Positions 52,386 through 61,022 of a stretch of DNA of 64,000 nucleotides are shown here, in pieces. The notes below the pieces were generated by a model. The model was not told where the DNA came from. It saw only the letters and a list, made by a program, of their open reading frames with translations, and did not search any database. The stretch lies in the NCBI RefSeq assembly GCF_029892285.1, contig NZ_JARXVM010000004.1, forward strand, positions 186,001 through 250,000. Direction: 5' to 3'. The stretch comes from Rhizobium sp. SG_E_25_P2. GTDB taxonomy: Bacteria > Pseudomonadota > Alphaproteobacteria > Rhizobiales > Rhizobiaceae. The translations under genes and the position numbers were made by a program. The first letter of the stretch is position 1. Each line of letters opens with the position of its first letter.

Positions 52386-53402
52386 TCATTCGCTCCGGGT
52401 GATTTTGGACGAGCGGACGGGCGTGCCGGCATCGGGCACGCGCGCCTCGGCAAAGGCGACCATCAGGCGCTGGGCTGTCGGCAGCATCGCGAAAATGGCA
52501 GCCATGCCGCTCGCTGGCTTGAATGGAATGGTTATGGCGCCCTCGACCGAGGCTTCGCCCGAGGCGTCGAAGATCACCAGCGGCGCTCCCGTGGCGCTCA
52601 CCGATATCGCCATGGCCGTCACCAGATCGGATGTGGCGTCACGGCCGCGCAACAGCGCGACGCCTGTTGCGGGCGAAAGCATTTCCATCGGACCGTGGCG
52701 CAATTGACCGCCTTCGAGCGAGAAGCAGGGAAGACGCGACAATTCCGTGAGGCCAAGCGCCAGCGCTTCGGCGACGCCCTGGAGCCTGCGACCCGAGGTT
52801 ACTACGGTCTTAACGTTCGAAAAAGCGGCGAGCGCGGGCGTTATGTCCGGATTTTCGGGCGCATTGAGCGCGACGAGTGCGGCGGAGGGATCATCGCCCA
52901 TTGCTTCGAGCACGGCGAGATGCAGCGCAAAGGTGATGGTGAGGCTGCGGGTTGCGGCGAAGGCGCGTTCGGTGCCGCCGGCGCCAATGAGGCTCGGCGC
53001 CGCGCCGGCGAGGAAGGAGCCGGCTTCCAGCGTCAGGCCGAACGTGTCGGCGCTCGCGCCAGTCTCGTTGAACCAGCGGACGACTTCGGCGCTTTCGCCC
53101 GACTGCGAGGTGACGATGACGGTCTTACCGTCAAGCGACAGCGGCGCGCCGAGTTGCTCGGACAGCGGGATGGCCAGGGCGTCGATGCCGAGGGCGCGGT
53201 AAAGCGGCTCGACCGCGCGGCTGACGGCATGGGAGCCGCCCATGCCGAGCAGCAGAAGCTTGCCGGTTTTCTTCAACGACGCGGCGATGGCGGTTGCGCC
53301 GTCATGGGCAGCCTCGTAAGAAGCGATTGCGTCCGCATGCTGGCGGGCCATTTCGCGGTCGATGGCGAGTAGTCCTTCCGGACGTGGGTTGTCCTCAGTC
53401 AT
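52386..53402 (-). CDS. SIS domain sugar isomerase/deaminase-like protein
   Basis: A 338-residue protein with two SIS domains, related to the isomerase half of glucosamine-6-phosphate synthase and to AgaS. GKLLLLGMGGSHAVSRAVEP and VTSQSGESAEVVRWFNET lie in the first SIS domain; LEGGQLRHGPMEML is the glucosamine-phosphate-isomerase-like motif. There is no glutaminase domain. It would isomerise or deaminate an amino-sugar phosphate after the PfkB kinase. The start at 53402 has AAGGG six bases upstream; the ATG six bases before it would place the ribosome site too close. Confidence 0.87.
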   Translation of the reverse strand: MTEDNPRPEGLLAIDREMARQHADAIASYEAAHDGATAIAASLKKTGKLLLLGMGGSHAVSRAVEPLYRALGIDALAIPLSEQLGAPLSLDGKTVIVTSQSGESAEVVRWFNETGASADTFGLTLEAGSFLAGAAPSLIGAGGTERAFAATRSLTITFALHLAVLEAMGDDPSAALVALNAPENPDITPALAAFSNVKTVVTSGRRLQGVAEALALGLTELSRLPCFSLEGGQLRHGPMEMLSPATGVALLRGRDATSDLVTAMAISVSATGAPLVIFDASGEASVEGAITIPFKPASGMAAIFAMLPTAQRLMVAFAEARVPDAGTPVRSSKITRSE

Positions 53403-53404
53403 GA

Positions 53405-54250
53405 TCATCCCTTCACGCCGCCACTGGTGAGGCCTGAAATCAGGGCTCTTTGCATCAGAAGACCCACGGCGACCGGCGGCAATGCGGCGAGCACCCCGGC
53501 TGCGGCAATGAGCCCGTAATCGGAGACGCGGCCGCCGGCGAGATCGGCGATGGCCACGGTGAGCGTCTTGGCGCGCTGGTCGGAGGTGAACAGCAGCGCA
53601 TAGAAGAATTCGTCCCAGGCGAGCAGGAAGGCGAACAGCGCTGACGTCGCCATCACCGGCATCGCCAAGGGCAAGGTGACGATGCGCAGGGTCTGGAACA
53701 GGCTCGCGCCATCGATCATCGCCGCCGATTCCAGTTCGCGCGGAATGCCGTCGAAGCCGGATTTCATCAGCCAGGTGGTGAAGGGCGCAAGGATGGTGAG
53801 ATAGACCAACGCCAGACCGAAGACATTGTTGAGCATGCCGAAAAGGGCGAGCGCCATATAGAGCGGCACGGCGAGCGCCACCGGCGGCAGCATATAGGTG
53901 CCGATCACCAGTGTCAGCGACCAGCCGACCGAGGGCGTGCGCGACACCGCCCAGCCGGCCGGAATGGCGAGCAGTATTGCGGCGATCGTCGCCATGCTGG
54001 AGATCATCAGGCTGTTGCGCAGCGACGAGGTGAAGGCCGCGCCGGCGCTGTTTTCGATGGTCGACAGAAGCGTGGCGTAGCGGGAGAAATCCATCTCCGA
54101 CGGCCACCATTTCAGAGGCTTGGCGGCGAGATCGGCGGCGGGCGCGATGCTCATGATGAACAGCCAGGCGAGCGGCGCTAGAATCACGAGCGCGAGCAGC
54201 AGCGCAGCGAGATGGATGAAGATCGAGAAAAGCGGGCTCTGGCGTTCCAT
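53405..54250 (-). CDS. Carbohydrate ABC transporter permease (MalG type)
   Basis: A 281-residue membrane protein with six helices. The coupling motif ELESAAMIDGASLFQTLRIVTLPLAMP is present near residue 190. The start at 54250 (MERQSPLFS) overlaps the upstream permease stop as ATGA; a longer frame runs through that gene and is not used. Confidence 0.94.
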   Translation of the reverse strand: MERQSPLFSIFIHLAALLLALVILAPLAWLFIMSIAPAADLAAKPLKWWPSEMDFSRYATLLSTIENSAGAAFTSSLRNSLMISSMATIAAILLAIPAGWAVSRTPSVGWSLTLVIGTYMLPPVALAVPLYMALALFGMLNNVFGLALVYLTILAPFTTWLMKSGFDGIPRELESAAMIDGASLFQTLRIVTLPLAMPVMATSALFAFLLAWDEFFYALLFTSDQRAKTLTVAIADLAGGRVSDYGLIAAAGVLAALPPVAVGLLMQRALISGLTSGGVKG

Positions 54251-55134
54251 CAGGCGGCGCTCCCGGCGGTCTTGCGCACCAGCGCGCCATAGGCGAGCGC
54301 GAGCAGGGTGACGATCAGCGTGACGATGAGGGCGAGAGAGGCGCCCGATCCCGCGCGCTGGAAGGAAAAGGCTTCCTGATAGACGAGGATCGACAGCGTG
54401 CGGGTGGAATTGGCCGGGCCGCCGCGGGTCATGACCCAGATGATGTCGAACACCTTGAAGGCCTCGATCGTCCGCAGCACCAGCGCCACCATCAGCGGGC
54501 CGGCGAGATAGGGCAGGATCACGAAGCGGAAGCGCTTCCAGGCGCTGGCGCCATCGACCAACGAGGCTGAAATGATGTCGCGTGGGACGGCCTGGAGGGC
54601 GGCGAGCGCGATGAGCGCCACGAGCGGAAAATTCTTCCAGCAGTCGGCGACGATCAGCGCCGCCATAGCCGCGCCGGGTTCGCCGAGCCAGGAGCGATAG
54701 TCTGAGATCAGGCCGATCTGGGTGAGGGCGGCGTTGAGCGCGCCATATTCGGGATTGTAGATCAGCCGCCACAGCGTGGCGTTGACGATGGTCGGCAGCG
54801 CCCAGGGCAGGATCATCAGCGCGCGCAGCAGCGTGCGGCCATAGAATTGCTGATTGAGAAGCAGGGCGGCGAGCACGCCGAGCACCATCTCCGCCGTCAC
54901 TGAGATCACCGCAAACCAGGTAGTGGTCACTAGTGTTCGGCGGAAATTGGAGCTCGAGAGCATCTTCACGTAATTGTCGAGCCCGACAAAATGGCCCGGC
55001 GCGCCCACGAGCTTGGCGTCGGTGAAAGACAGCCTGACCGTGTCGATCATCGGCCAACCGATCACGGCGATCATCACCGCGAGCAGCGGAAGCATGAGAA
55101 GCCATGCCCGGGTCGTGAGCCAGGTGCTGGACAT
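54250..55134 (-). CDS. Carbohydrate ABC transporter permease (MalF/UgpA type)
   Basis: A 294-residue membrane protein with six helices and the EAA-like loop VPRDIISASLVDGASAWKRFRFVILPYL. It forms a heterodimer with the MalG-type permease whose gene overlaps its stop. A strong stem-loop lies between this gene and the binding-protein gene. Confidence 0.94.
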   Translation of the reverse strand: MSSTWLTTRAWLLMLPLLAVMIAVIGWPMIDTVRLSFTDAKLVGAPGHFVGLDNYVKMLSSSNFRRTLVTTTWFAVISVTAEMVLGVLAALLLNQQFYGRTLLRALMILPWALPTIVNATLWRLIYNPEYGALNAALTQIGLISDYRSWLGEPGAAMAALIVADCWKNFPLVALIALAALQAVPRDIISASLVDGASAWKRFRFVILPYLAGPLMVALVLRTIEAFKVFDIIWVMTRGGPANSTRTLSILVYQEAFSFQRAGSGASLALIVTLIVTLLALAYGALVRKTAGSAA

Positions 55135-55169
55135 CGTGTCCTCTCGAATTTTTGTGATTGGATGGTCTT

Positions 55170-55199
55170 AAAAAAGGCGGGCGGCGCCGGGCCGCCCGC
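55170..55199 (-). terminator. Intercistronic terminator-like hairpin after the sugar-binding-protein gene
   Basis: A perfect nine-base GC stem (GCGGGCGGC and complement) with a five-base loop, followed by six T residues on the minus strand. It stands between the binding-protein and permease genes, so some read-through is required; the result would be more binding protein than permease. Confidence 0.82.
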
Positions 55200-55208
55200 A
55201 GGTCGGGC

Positions 55209-56447
55209 TTAGAGCCCTGAATTTTCGACGGCAGATTTCAGCGCGTCTTCGGCAGAGGACTGGCCGAGCAGCGCTTCCTGGATCGCCTGCTGCAGCGCGG
55301 TCGACATTTCCTGATATTTCGGCGTGGTCGGACGCGGATACATGGCGGCGAGGCCCAGTTTTGCAGCCGCGATCAGCTCTTCCTGACCCTTGGTGACGGC
55401 GGGATCGTCATAGGACGACGCCCAGATCGGCAGGCTCAGCTTGGCGTACTGGTTCTGCACCGGCTGCGAGGTCATGAAGGCAATGTATTTCCAGGCTTCG
55501 TCCGGATGCTTGCTGGCGGTGGTCACGCCGAGGCCCATGGAGCCGTTGACGGCGGAGACGTCGCTTTTGCCCGCGACGCCCGGAGCTGGCACGACGCCGA
55601 CCTTGCCGGCAACCTTGCTGTCCTTGGGGTCGTTGGCCATGTTGTACATATAGGTCCAGTTGAGCGCGAAGGCCGCGTCACCATTCTGGAACACCTTGCG
55701 GACATCCTCTTCGAGGAATTCCTTGGAGTTCGGATTGGTGAGGCCGGACGTGTAGCTGTCGACCATGTATTTCAGCGCGTCGAGCGCGCCGCCCTGATCG
55801 AAGACCGGCTTGCCGTCCTTGATAAAGTCGCCCTTATAGGCGCTGACCAGCGTCGTGTAATCGCAGATCGCGGCTTCAGCCTGCGACCAGGACCAGGCGA
55901 CCGGGGTCTTCAAGAGACCCTTGTCCTGGATGAGCTTAGCCTGTTCCTTCAATTCGTCCCAGGTCTTCGGCGGGGTCTTTATGCCGGCCTTTTCCAGGAT
56001 TTCCTTGTTGTAGAACAGATATTTGGTGTCGAGGATCCAGGGCATGCCGTAGGACTTGCCGTCATACTGCACGGTGGTCCAGGCGCCCGGCAGCACGCCC
56101 TTCTTCATGTCGTCGGTGATGCGGGAGGAGACGTCGACCAGCACATTGTTGGAGGCGTATTCGGCCGGCCAGATCACGTCGAACAGCACGACGTCATAGC
56201 CGCCGCCGGAGCCCTGGGCGAGCACGGTCTTGTCGTGCAGGCCTTCATAGGGGACGAATTCGAGATTAACCGAAATCTCGGGATTGGCCTTGGTGAAGGC
56301 CTCGGTCATCGCGCGCACATCGGCTTCGCTATAGGCGGCCTGCGCCATGAACAGCGCATTGATCTTGGTTTCGGCGAACGCCTGCGATGCGAAGGCCGCG
56401 CCGATTGCGGCTGCGCCCATAAGGGTCATTGTCAGGGATTTCAACAT
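55209..56447 (-). CDS. Carbohydrate ABC transporter substrate-binding protein
   Basis: A 412-residue periplasmic binding protein of the MalE/UgpB-type cluster. Signal peptide MLKSLTMTLMGAAAIGAAFASQAFA; then KINALFMAQAAYSEADVRAMTEAF and GGYDVVLFDVIWPAEYASN, usual for family 1 sugar binders. First gene of the minus operon, divergent from the ROK regulator. Confidence 0.93.
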   Translation of the reverse strand: MLKSLTMTLMGAAAIGAAFASQAFAETKINALFMAQAAYSEADVRAMTEAFTKANPEISVNLEFVPYEGLHDKTVLAQGSGGGYDVVLFDVIWPAEYASNNVLVDVSSRITDDMKKGVLPGAWTTVQYDGKSYGMPWILDTKYLFYNKEILEKAGIKTPPKTWDELKEQAKLIQDKGLLKTPVAWSWSQAEAAICDYTTLVSAYKGDFIKDGKPVFDQGGALDALKYMVDSYTSGLTNPNSKEFLEEDVRKVFQNGDAAFALNWTYMYNMANDPKDSKVAGKVGVVPAPGVAGKSDVSAVNGSMGLGVTTASKHPDEAWKYIAFMTSQPVQNQYAKLSLPIWASSYDDPAVTKGQEELIAAAKLGLAAMYPRPTTPKYQEMSTALQQAIQEALLGQSSAEDALKSAVENSGL

Positions 56448-56594
56448 GTCTGCCTCCAGTGAGTGGCTACGCTTGATGTCCGCTGCGGCCCTCGGGTCGA
56501 AGCGGTGTGCGAAAGGGTCCGAGGACCCGTCGGATGTGGAGCGTCGCGGCGCTTGCGTGGCGCTTTCGCGTTCCCCGGAACTCTTCGGTTCCTT

Positions 56595-56619
56595 ATTAAG
56601 TCAAACATCTTGACTTAAT
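56595..56619. promoter_or_regulatory. Perfect palindromic operator ATTAAGTCAA-N5-TTGACTTAAT
   Basis: Ten-base arms match exactly around the spacer ACATC. It lies between the divergent sugar importer and ROK regulator genes, 40 bases before the regulator start and about 150 bases before the binding-protein start. AT-rich palindromes of this size are typical ROK (NagC/Mlc/XylR) operators. TTGACT may double as a -35 element. Confidence 0.85.
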
Positions 56620-56659
56620 CCTTGTGGAATATTCTATGGGTGTCAAGAGGGTATTTCGC

Positions 56660-57871
56660 ATGCATGATCTCAGAACGATCCGCGCCAAAAGCGGCACCAA
56701 TCAGGAAGGCGCGGGCGCTCACAACAAGCGCGTAATCATCGACGCGCTCCGGCTGAACGGGCAACTGTCGCGCGCCGATCTGGCGCGAGCGACGCGGCTG
56801 ACGAAGCAGACGATCTCCAACCTGATCGAAGCGCTCGAACTTGATGGCCTCGTGATGTCGGAAGATGTGGTGCGCAAGGGGCGCGGCCAGCCGTCGACGC
56901 CCTATAGTCTGGTGCCGGAGGGCGCTTTCGCCATCGGCCTGCAGATTGACCGGCATATGACGCGGGCGATCGCCGTGGACCTCGTCGGCAATGTTTTGGT
57001 GCGATCCGAGGCGGCGCTGCCGCCTGACGGGCCGGCGCGCGGCGTGCGCGTCATTCTCGACCTCATTGAGCAGACGCGACGCGAGCTTAGGGCGCTCCGG
57101 CCGGAGGCCGAAAGCCGGCTGGCGGGTCTCGGCGTGGCGATGCCGGGTCCTTTCGGACTTGAGCCTGCCGCCGACGATCCCTGGATGATGGGGGCCTGGC
57201 AGGCCTTTCCGCTCTTGGAGACGCTCGCCGCCGGGACTGGCCTCGACGTGGCGCTGCAGAACGACGCCGCCGCCTGCGCCACCGCCGAACGCATGGTGGG
57301 CGCCGCGCATGGTTTGGATCACGCCGTCTGCCTCTATCTCGGTTACGGCATCGGCGCTGGCCTCATTCTCGGCGGCGAACTTTATAGCGGCGCCCATGGC
57401 AATGCTGGCGAAATCGGCATGGCGCTGTTTTCCGACGGAGGGCGCCTGACGCCGCTCGAACACAGGGCGTCGCTCGCCTCGCTCTATCAGGCGTTGGGGC
57501 TCGATCCCGCGGCCGGCGATTTACACGACATCATCACGCGATTGGTCGAAGTGGATGACCCGGCTCTGCTGGCTTGGATCGACGCCGCAGCGCGCGATCT
57601 TCGCTGGGCTGTGCATCTGATCGAGACGGTGTTCGACCCGCAATCGATCGTTATCTCCGGCGGCGCGCCGCCGGCGCTCGCCAGCCGGCTGATAGCCGCC
57701 ATCGAGCCGCTGCTTCCCTCGAACGCCGAGCGCCGCGATCGGATGGCGCCGCGGCTGAAGGCCGGCATGTTTGACCCCTGGGCCGTCGCGCTCGGCGCCG
57801 CCGCCGAACCCATCGGCCGCGCCTTCGAGCCCCGCTTCGCCGCGATTTTGAAGGAGGCCATCGGTCGCTAG
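56660..57871 (+). CDS. ROK family transcriptional regulator
   Basis: A protein of about 403 residues with an N-terminal helix-turn-helix (KRVIIDALRLNGQLSRADLAR, then LTKQTISNLI) and a C-terminal ROK sugar-kinase-like sensor. Sugar-site motifs GVAMPGPFG and HGNAGEIGM are present. The usual ROK zinc motif CXCGXXGC is not visible after GEIGM, where the sequence reads ALFSDGGRLTPLEHRAS, so this regulator probably lacks the structural zinc. Start at 56660 has GAGGG eight bases upstream. It should control the amino-sugar importer through the palindrome. Confidence 0.9.
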   Translation: MHDLRTIRAKSGTNQEGAGAHNKRVIIDALRLNGQLSRADLARATRLTKQTISNLIEALELDGLVMSEDVVRKGRGQPSTPYSLVPEGAFAIGLQIDRHMTRAIAVDLVGNVLVRSEAALPPDGPARGVRVILDLIEQTRRELRALRPEAESRLAGLGVAMPGPFGLEPAADDPWMMGAWQAFPLLETLAAGTGLDVALQNDAAACATAERMVGAAHGLDHAVCLYLGYGIGAGLILGGELYSGAHGNAGEIGMALFSDGGRLTPLEHRASLASLYQALGLDPAAGDLHDIITRLVEVDDPALLAWIDAAARDLRWAVHLIETVFDPQSIVISGGAPPALASRLIAAIEPLLPSNAERRDRMAPRLKAGMFDPWAVALGAAAEPIGRAFEPRFAAILKEAIGR

Positions 57872-58045
57872 TCGCGGGGGCGAAAGCTCAGATTGACCGC
57901 GCGCTGGTGGTTTGCGTCGCGCTTACTTCGCCTTCTCAGTGTTGTGAAGGGCAAGATCTGGCGCCTCTCCGGTTTCCGATTATAGTAAGGACTCGTGAAG
58001 CGCGGCCTCGCGGTTGCGACTGGACCTGAGAGTGAGAGTGCCAAA

Positions 58046-59008
58046 ATGTTTCGTGTCCTGATGTCGGGGGTGTTGATGTCCTTGTTGGCCGCCGCGCCCG
58101 TGCCTGCCGATCCGTTGAATACCCGTCTTGAGGATCGGTTCGAGGGTCAGGACTTCTCTCCCGAAGGGGGGCTCTATTATAAAGACAATGCCGAGCAGCG
58201 AGCCGGATCGGTGGAGTTTCAGGGCGCGGACGTCTTTGAGGGCAAGGGGGCGTTGAAACTGTCCGTGCGCCCGCTTTGCAATGCCGCAGAAGAAGGTTGT
58301 AGCGAGCGCGCCGAAATCTGGGAAAAGCCGGAGCTTCGCGCACCCTATGAAAGCCCGGTCTGGTTCGGTTTCGCCGTCAAGTTCGCAGAGCCCATTCCCG
58401 ATGACGATCACCGCTATCTGATCGCCCAGTGGAAACGCGAGATCGAGGCGGATGCGGAAGGCGATTACAGCCCGTTCCTGGCGTTCCGCATGCGCAATGG
58501 CAAATTGTTCATCACCGTCGAGACCGATCTATTCGACGAGGGTGCGACGACTGGCGCTGGCAATGTCCAGAACGCCTGCCCATCTGGCGGAACCCCGGTG
58601 TGGTTGCGGCCCAAGGTCAAGCAGATGCGCGCTTTCGTGGCCGGGGACGCCGCCTGGAGCCCCGAGGATGGCGGCGAATTTGCGAGCTGCACGACTGCGA
58701 TCCAAGTGACTTCGCGCGGAGAATTGCCGAAACCCTCCTCCGGCTGGATCGATTTCGCTGTTCTCAGCAAGCCGGGTCCGAATGGAGACGGTCATATCGA
58801 GATATTCGCCAACAAGGTCTGGGTGGCGACGATCAAGGGTCGGATCGGGCATCAGGGCAAGGGACTCGGCCCCAACCAGTATTTCAAGTTCGGCCCCTAT
58901 CGCGCTGCGCGCGACGGCGTCTGGTCGCTGTATTACGATGATTTCCGCCGCTCGCCCGATTGTCGAGATGTATTGCGCGACAAGGCTTTGTGCGCCGCAA
59001 TCAAGTAA
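58046..59008 (+). CDS. Secreted polysaccharide lyase-like protein (heparin lyase I fold)
   Basis: A 320-residue protein with a signal peptide (MFRVLMSGVLMSLLAAAPVPA). The mature part resembles the Polysacc_lyase/heparin lyase I jelly roll: CSERAEIWEKPELRAPYESPVWFGFAVKF, LIAQWKRE and a C-terminal GPYRAARDGVWSLYYDDFRRSPDC. Such proteins cleave or bind acidic polysaccharides outside the cell. The start at 58046 was chosen for the signal peptide; GAGAGTG lies upstream. It stands alone between the ROK gene and the peptide importer operon. Confidence 0.75.
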   Translation: MFRVLMSGVLMSLLAAAPVPADPLNTRLEDRFEGQDFSPEGGLYYKDNAEQRAGSVEFQGADVFEGKGALKLSVRPLCNAAEEGCSERAEIWEKPELRAPYESPVWFGFAVKFAEPIPDDDHRYLIAQWKREIEADAEGDYSPFLAFRMRNGKLFITVETDLFDEGATTGAGNVQNACPSGGTPVWLRPKVKQMRAFVAGDAAWSPEDGGEFASCTTAIQVTSRGELPKPSSGWIDFAVLSKPGPNGDGHIEIFANKVWVATIKGRIGHQGKGLGPNQYFKFGPYRAARDGVWSLYYDDFRRSPDCRDVLRDKALCAAIK

Positions 59009-59050
59009 TGTTCGGCGGAGCTTCATAAAAATATTGTGAACGGCGCATAG

Positions 59051-59082
59051 ACGCATCCCTGGTCATGCGTTAGCCTCTTTTT
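59051..59082 (+). terminator. Terminator-like hairpin after the polysaccharide lyase gene
   Basis: ACGCAT and ATGCGT pair around an eight-base loop, followed by TAGCCTC and a run of five T. It lies 43 bases after the lyase stop and before the importer operon. Confidence 0.5.
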
Positions 59083-59126
59083 CAAAAAGAAGAAGAGCGC
59101 CGAGGGCGCGAAGGGGAAATAGTGGA

Positions 59127-61022
59127 ATGAGCCTTGGACGGGATCTCCTCAGGATCGAGGACCTGAGCATTTCCTTCTCTCTGCTTGGGGGGAAGTTCGA
59201 TGTCGTCAAGAAGGCGGCTTTGCGGGTGTCGCCGGGAAAGATCACGGCGTTGGTCGGCGAATCGGGTTCTGGAAAATCGGTGATCAGCCAGGCCGTGATG
59301 GGAATCCTGCCGTCTATTGCATCCGCTTCTGGCAAGATCCTGTTCAATGATCAACTCTGTGCACAAGGGCCGATCAATATCGTCGGTCTGCCGCGTGACG
59401 GGCGCGATATTCGCGCGCTGCGCGGCAACCGCATGGCGATGATTTTTCAGGAGCCGATGACGTCGCTGTCGCCGCTGCACACGATCGGCAACCAGATATC
59501 CGAAGTTCTCGCCATCCACGAGGCCATGTCCGCCGACGAGCGTAGGCAACGGACGGAAGAGATGTTGGGATTGGTCGGCTTTGCCGACCCCGTCCGCGCT
59601 TTCGGCATGTATCCGTTCGAACTCTCTGGCGGCATGCGACAGCGAGCGATGATCGCCATGGCGTTGATCTGCCGCCCGTCGCTGCTGATCGCTGACGAGC
59701 CGACCACCGCGCTCGATGTGACGATCCAGGCGCAAATTCTCAAGTTGCTCAAGGATTTGCAGGCCAAACTTGGCATGGCGATTCTGCTGATCACCCATGA
59801 TCTCGGCGTCGTCGCCAATGTCGCCGACGACGTGGTGGTGATCTATCACGGCGAGATCATGGAGGCCGGTCCGGTCGAGGAGATATTCCGCTCGCCGTCC
59901 CATCCCTATCTAAAGGCGCTAATGGCGGCGGTGCCGCATTTCGACATGGAGCCGGGACAGCGGCTAAAGTCGCTGCGCGAAGCCAAGGTCAACGTACAGT
60001 CGCTCGTCGGGCAAGGGGAGGCGGTTTCGGCTCATGCATCCGATGTAATCCTGAGCGTTCGCAATGTGTCCAAGACATTCAGCAAAGGGCGCTCCATCTG
60101 GTCACGCAAGGCGGAGACAAACACGACGCCCGCCGTGCGTGACGTGAGCTTCGATGTGAGGCGCGGCGAATGTCTCGGCCTTGTTGGTGAAAGTGGTTGC
60201 GGCAAGACCACGCTCAGCAAGATCCTGATGCGCGCGGTGACGCCTGACGCGGGCACTGTTACGTTCAACGGCGCCGATGGCCGCGATATCGACGTGCTTT
60301 CGGCCGAAGGCGGTGGGCTCGCCGCATTGCGCACCAAGATCCAGATGGTGTTCCAGGATCCGGTGTCGTCGCTGTCCCCACGCATGACGATCCAGAATGT
60401 GGTGTCCGAGCCGCTGGAAATTCATAAGCGCGGCGATGCGGAGATGCGCGCCGCGAAAGTCGCGGCTCTCATCGAGGCGGTCGGTCTGGAAAAACGCCAC
60501 CTCAACCGCTATCCTCACGGACTGTCGGGCGGACAAAGGCAACGTGTGGGCATAGCCCGCGCGCTCGCGCTCCGGCCGGAACTGGTGATCTGCGACGAGC
60601 CGGTCTCGGCGCTCGATGTGTCGGTGCAGGCGCAGATCCTCAATCTTCTCAAGGATCTGCAGTCTGAACTGTCGCTCACCTATATCTTCATCTCGCACAA
60701 TCTCGCCGTCATCGATTATATGGCGGATCGCATCGCGGTGATGTGTAAGGGACGGCTCGTCGAAATCGCCCCGCGCCACAAGCTGATGCGCGAGCCCGCG
60801 CATCCCTATACGAAGTCGCTTCTGGCGGCGGTGCCGTTTCCGGATCTCGACCGGCCCCTGGATTTCACCACGCTGCTCGCCAATGGCGCATCCGATCAAA
60901 AGAGCTGGAGTCCGCAATTCCGCGAAGAGGCTGATGAGCATGCGCTTGCGCCGGCCGATCTCGGCGACGGCCATTTCGTTCTCGCGCGGCAGACTGTCGA
61001 TGCGCGGGAGTTGCGCCCATGA
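59127..61022 (+). CDS. Dipeptide/oligosaccharide ABC transporter ATPase (two domains, YejF-like)
   Basis: A 631-residue protein with two ABC halves. First half: GESGSGKSVI, LSGGMRQRAMIAMAL and LLIADEPTTALDVTIQ; second half: GESGCGKTTL, LSGGQRQRVGIARAL and LVICDEPVSALDVSVQ. Each half ends in an oligopeptide-importer C-terminal region (HPYLKALMAAVPHF and HPYTKSLLAAVPFP). An AAGGGG site precedes the ATG. The stop overlaps the binding-protein start. Confidence 0.95.
   Translation: MSLGRDLLRIEDLSISFSLLGGKFDVVKKAALRVSPGKITALVGESGSGKSVISQAVMGILPSIASASGKILFNDQLCAQGPINIVGLPRDGRDIRALRGNRMAMIFQEPMTSLSPLHTIGNQISEVLAIHEAMSADERRQRTEEMLGLVGFADPVRAFGMYPFELSGGMRQRAMIAMALICRPSLLIADEPTTALDVTIQAQILKLLKDLQAKLGMAILLITHDLGVVANVADDVVVIYHGEIMEAGPVEEIFRSPSHPYLKALMAAVPHFDMEPGQRLKSLREAKVNVQSLVGQGEAVSAHASDVILSVRNVSKTFSKGRSIWSRKAETNTTPAVRDVSFDVRRGECLGLVGESGCGKTTLSKILMRAVTPDAGTVTFNGADGRDIDVLSAEGGGLAALRTKIQMVFQDPVSSLSPRMTIQNVVSEPLEIHKRGDAEMRAAKVAALIEAVGLEKRHLNRYPHGLSGGQRQRVGIARALALRPELVICDEPVSALDVSVQAQILNLLKDLQSELSLTYIFISHNLAVIDYMADRIAVMCKGRLVEIAPRHKLMREPAHPYTKSLLAAVPFPDLDRPLDFTTLLANGASDQKSWSPQFREEADEHALAPADLGDGHFVLARQTVDARELRP

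Noticed and set aside
53405-55105. A long frame that would fuse the MalG-type permease to upstream sequence
   Set aside because: The upstream part is an out-of-frame shadow of the MalF-type permease; the ATG at 54250 that overlaps its stop is the natural start.
59077-59089. CTTTTT-C-AAAAAG palindrome upstream of the peptide importer as an operator
   Set aside because: It is a low-complexity A/T dyad that overlaps the T-run of the likely terminator, so it needs no separate explanation.
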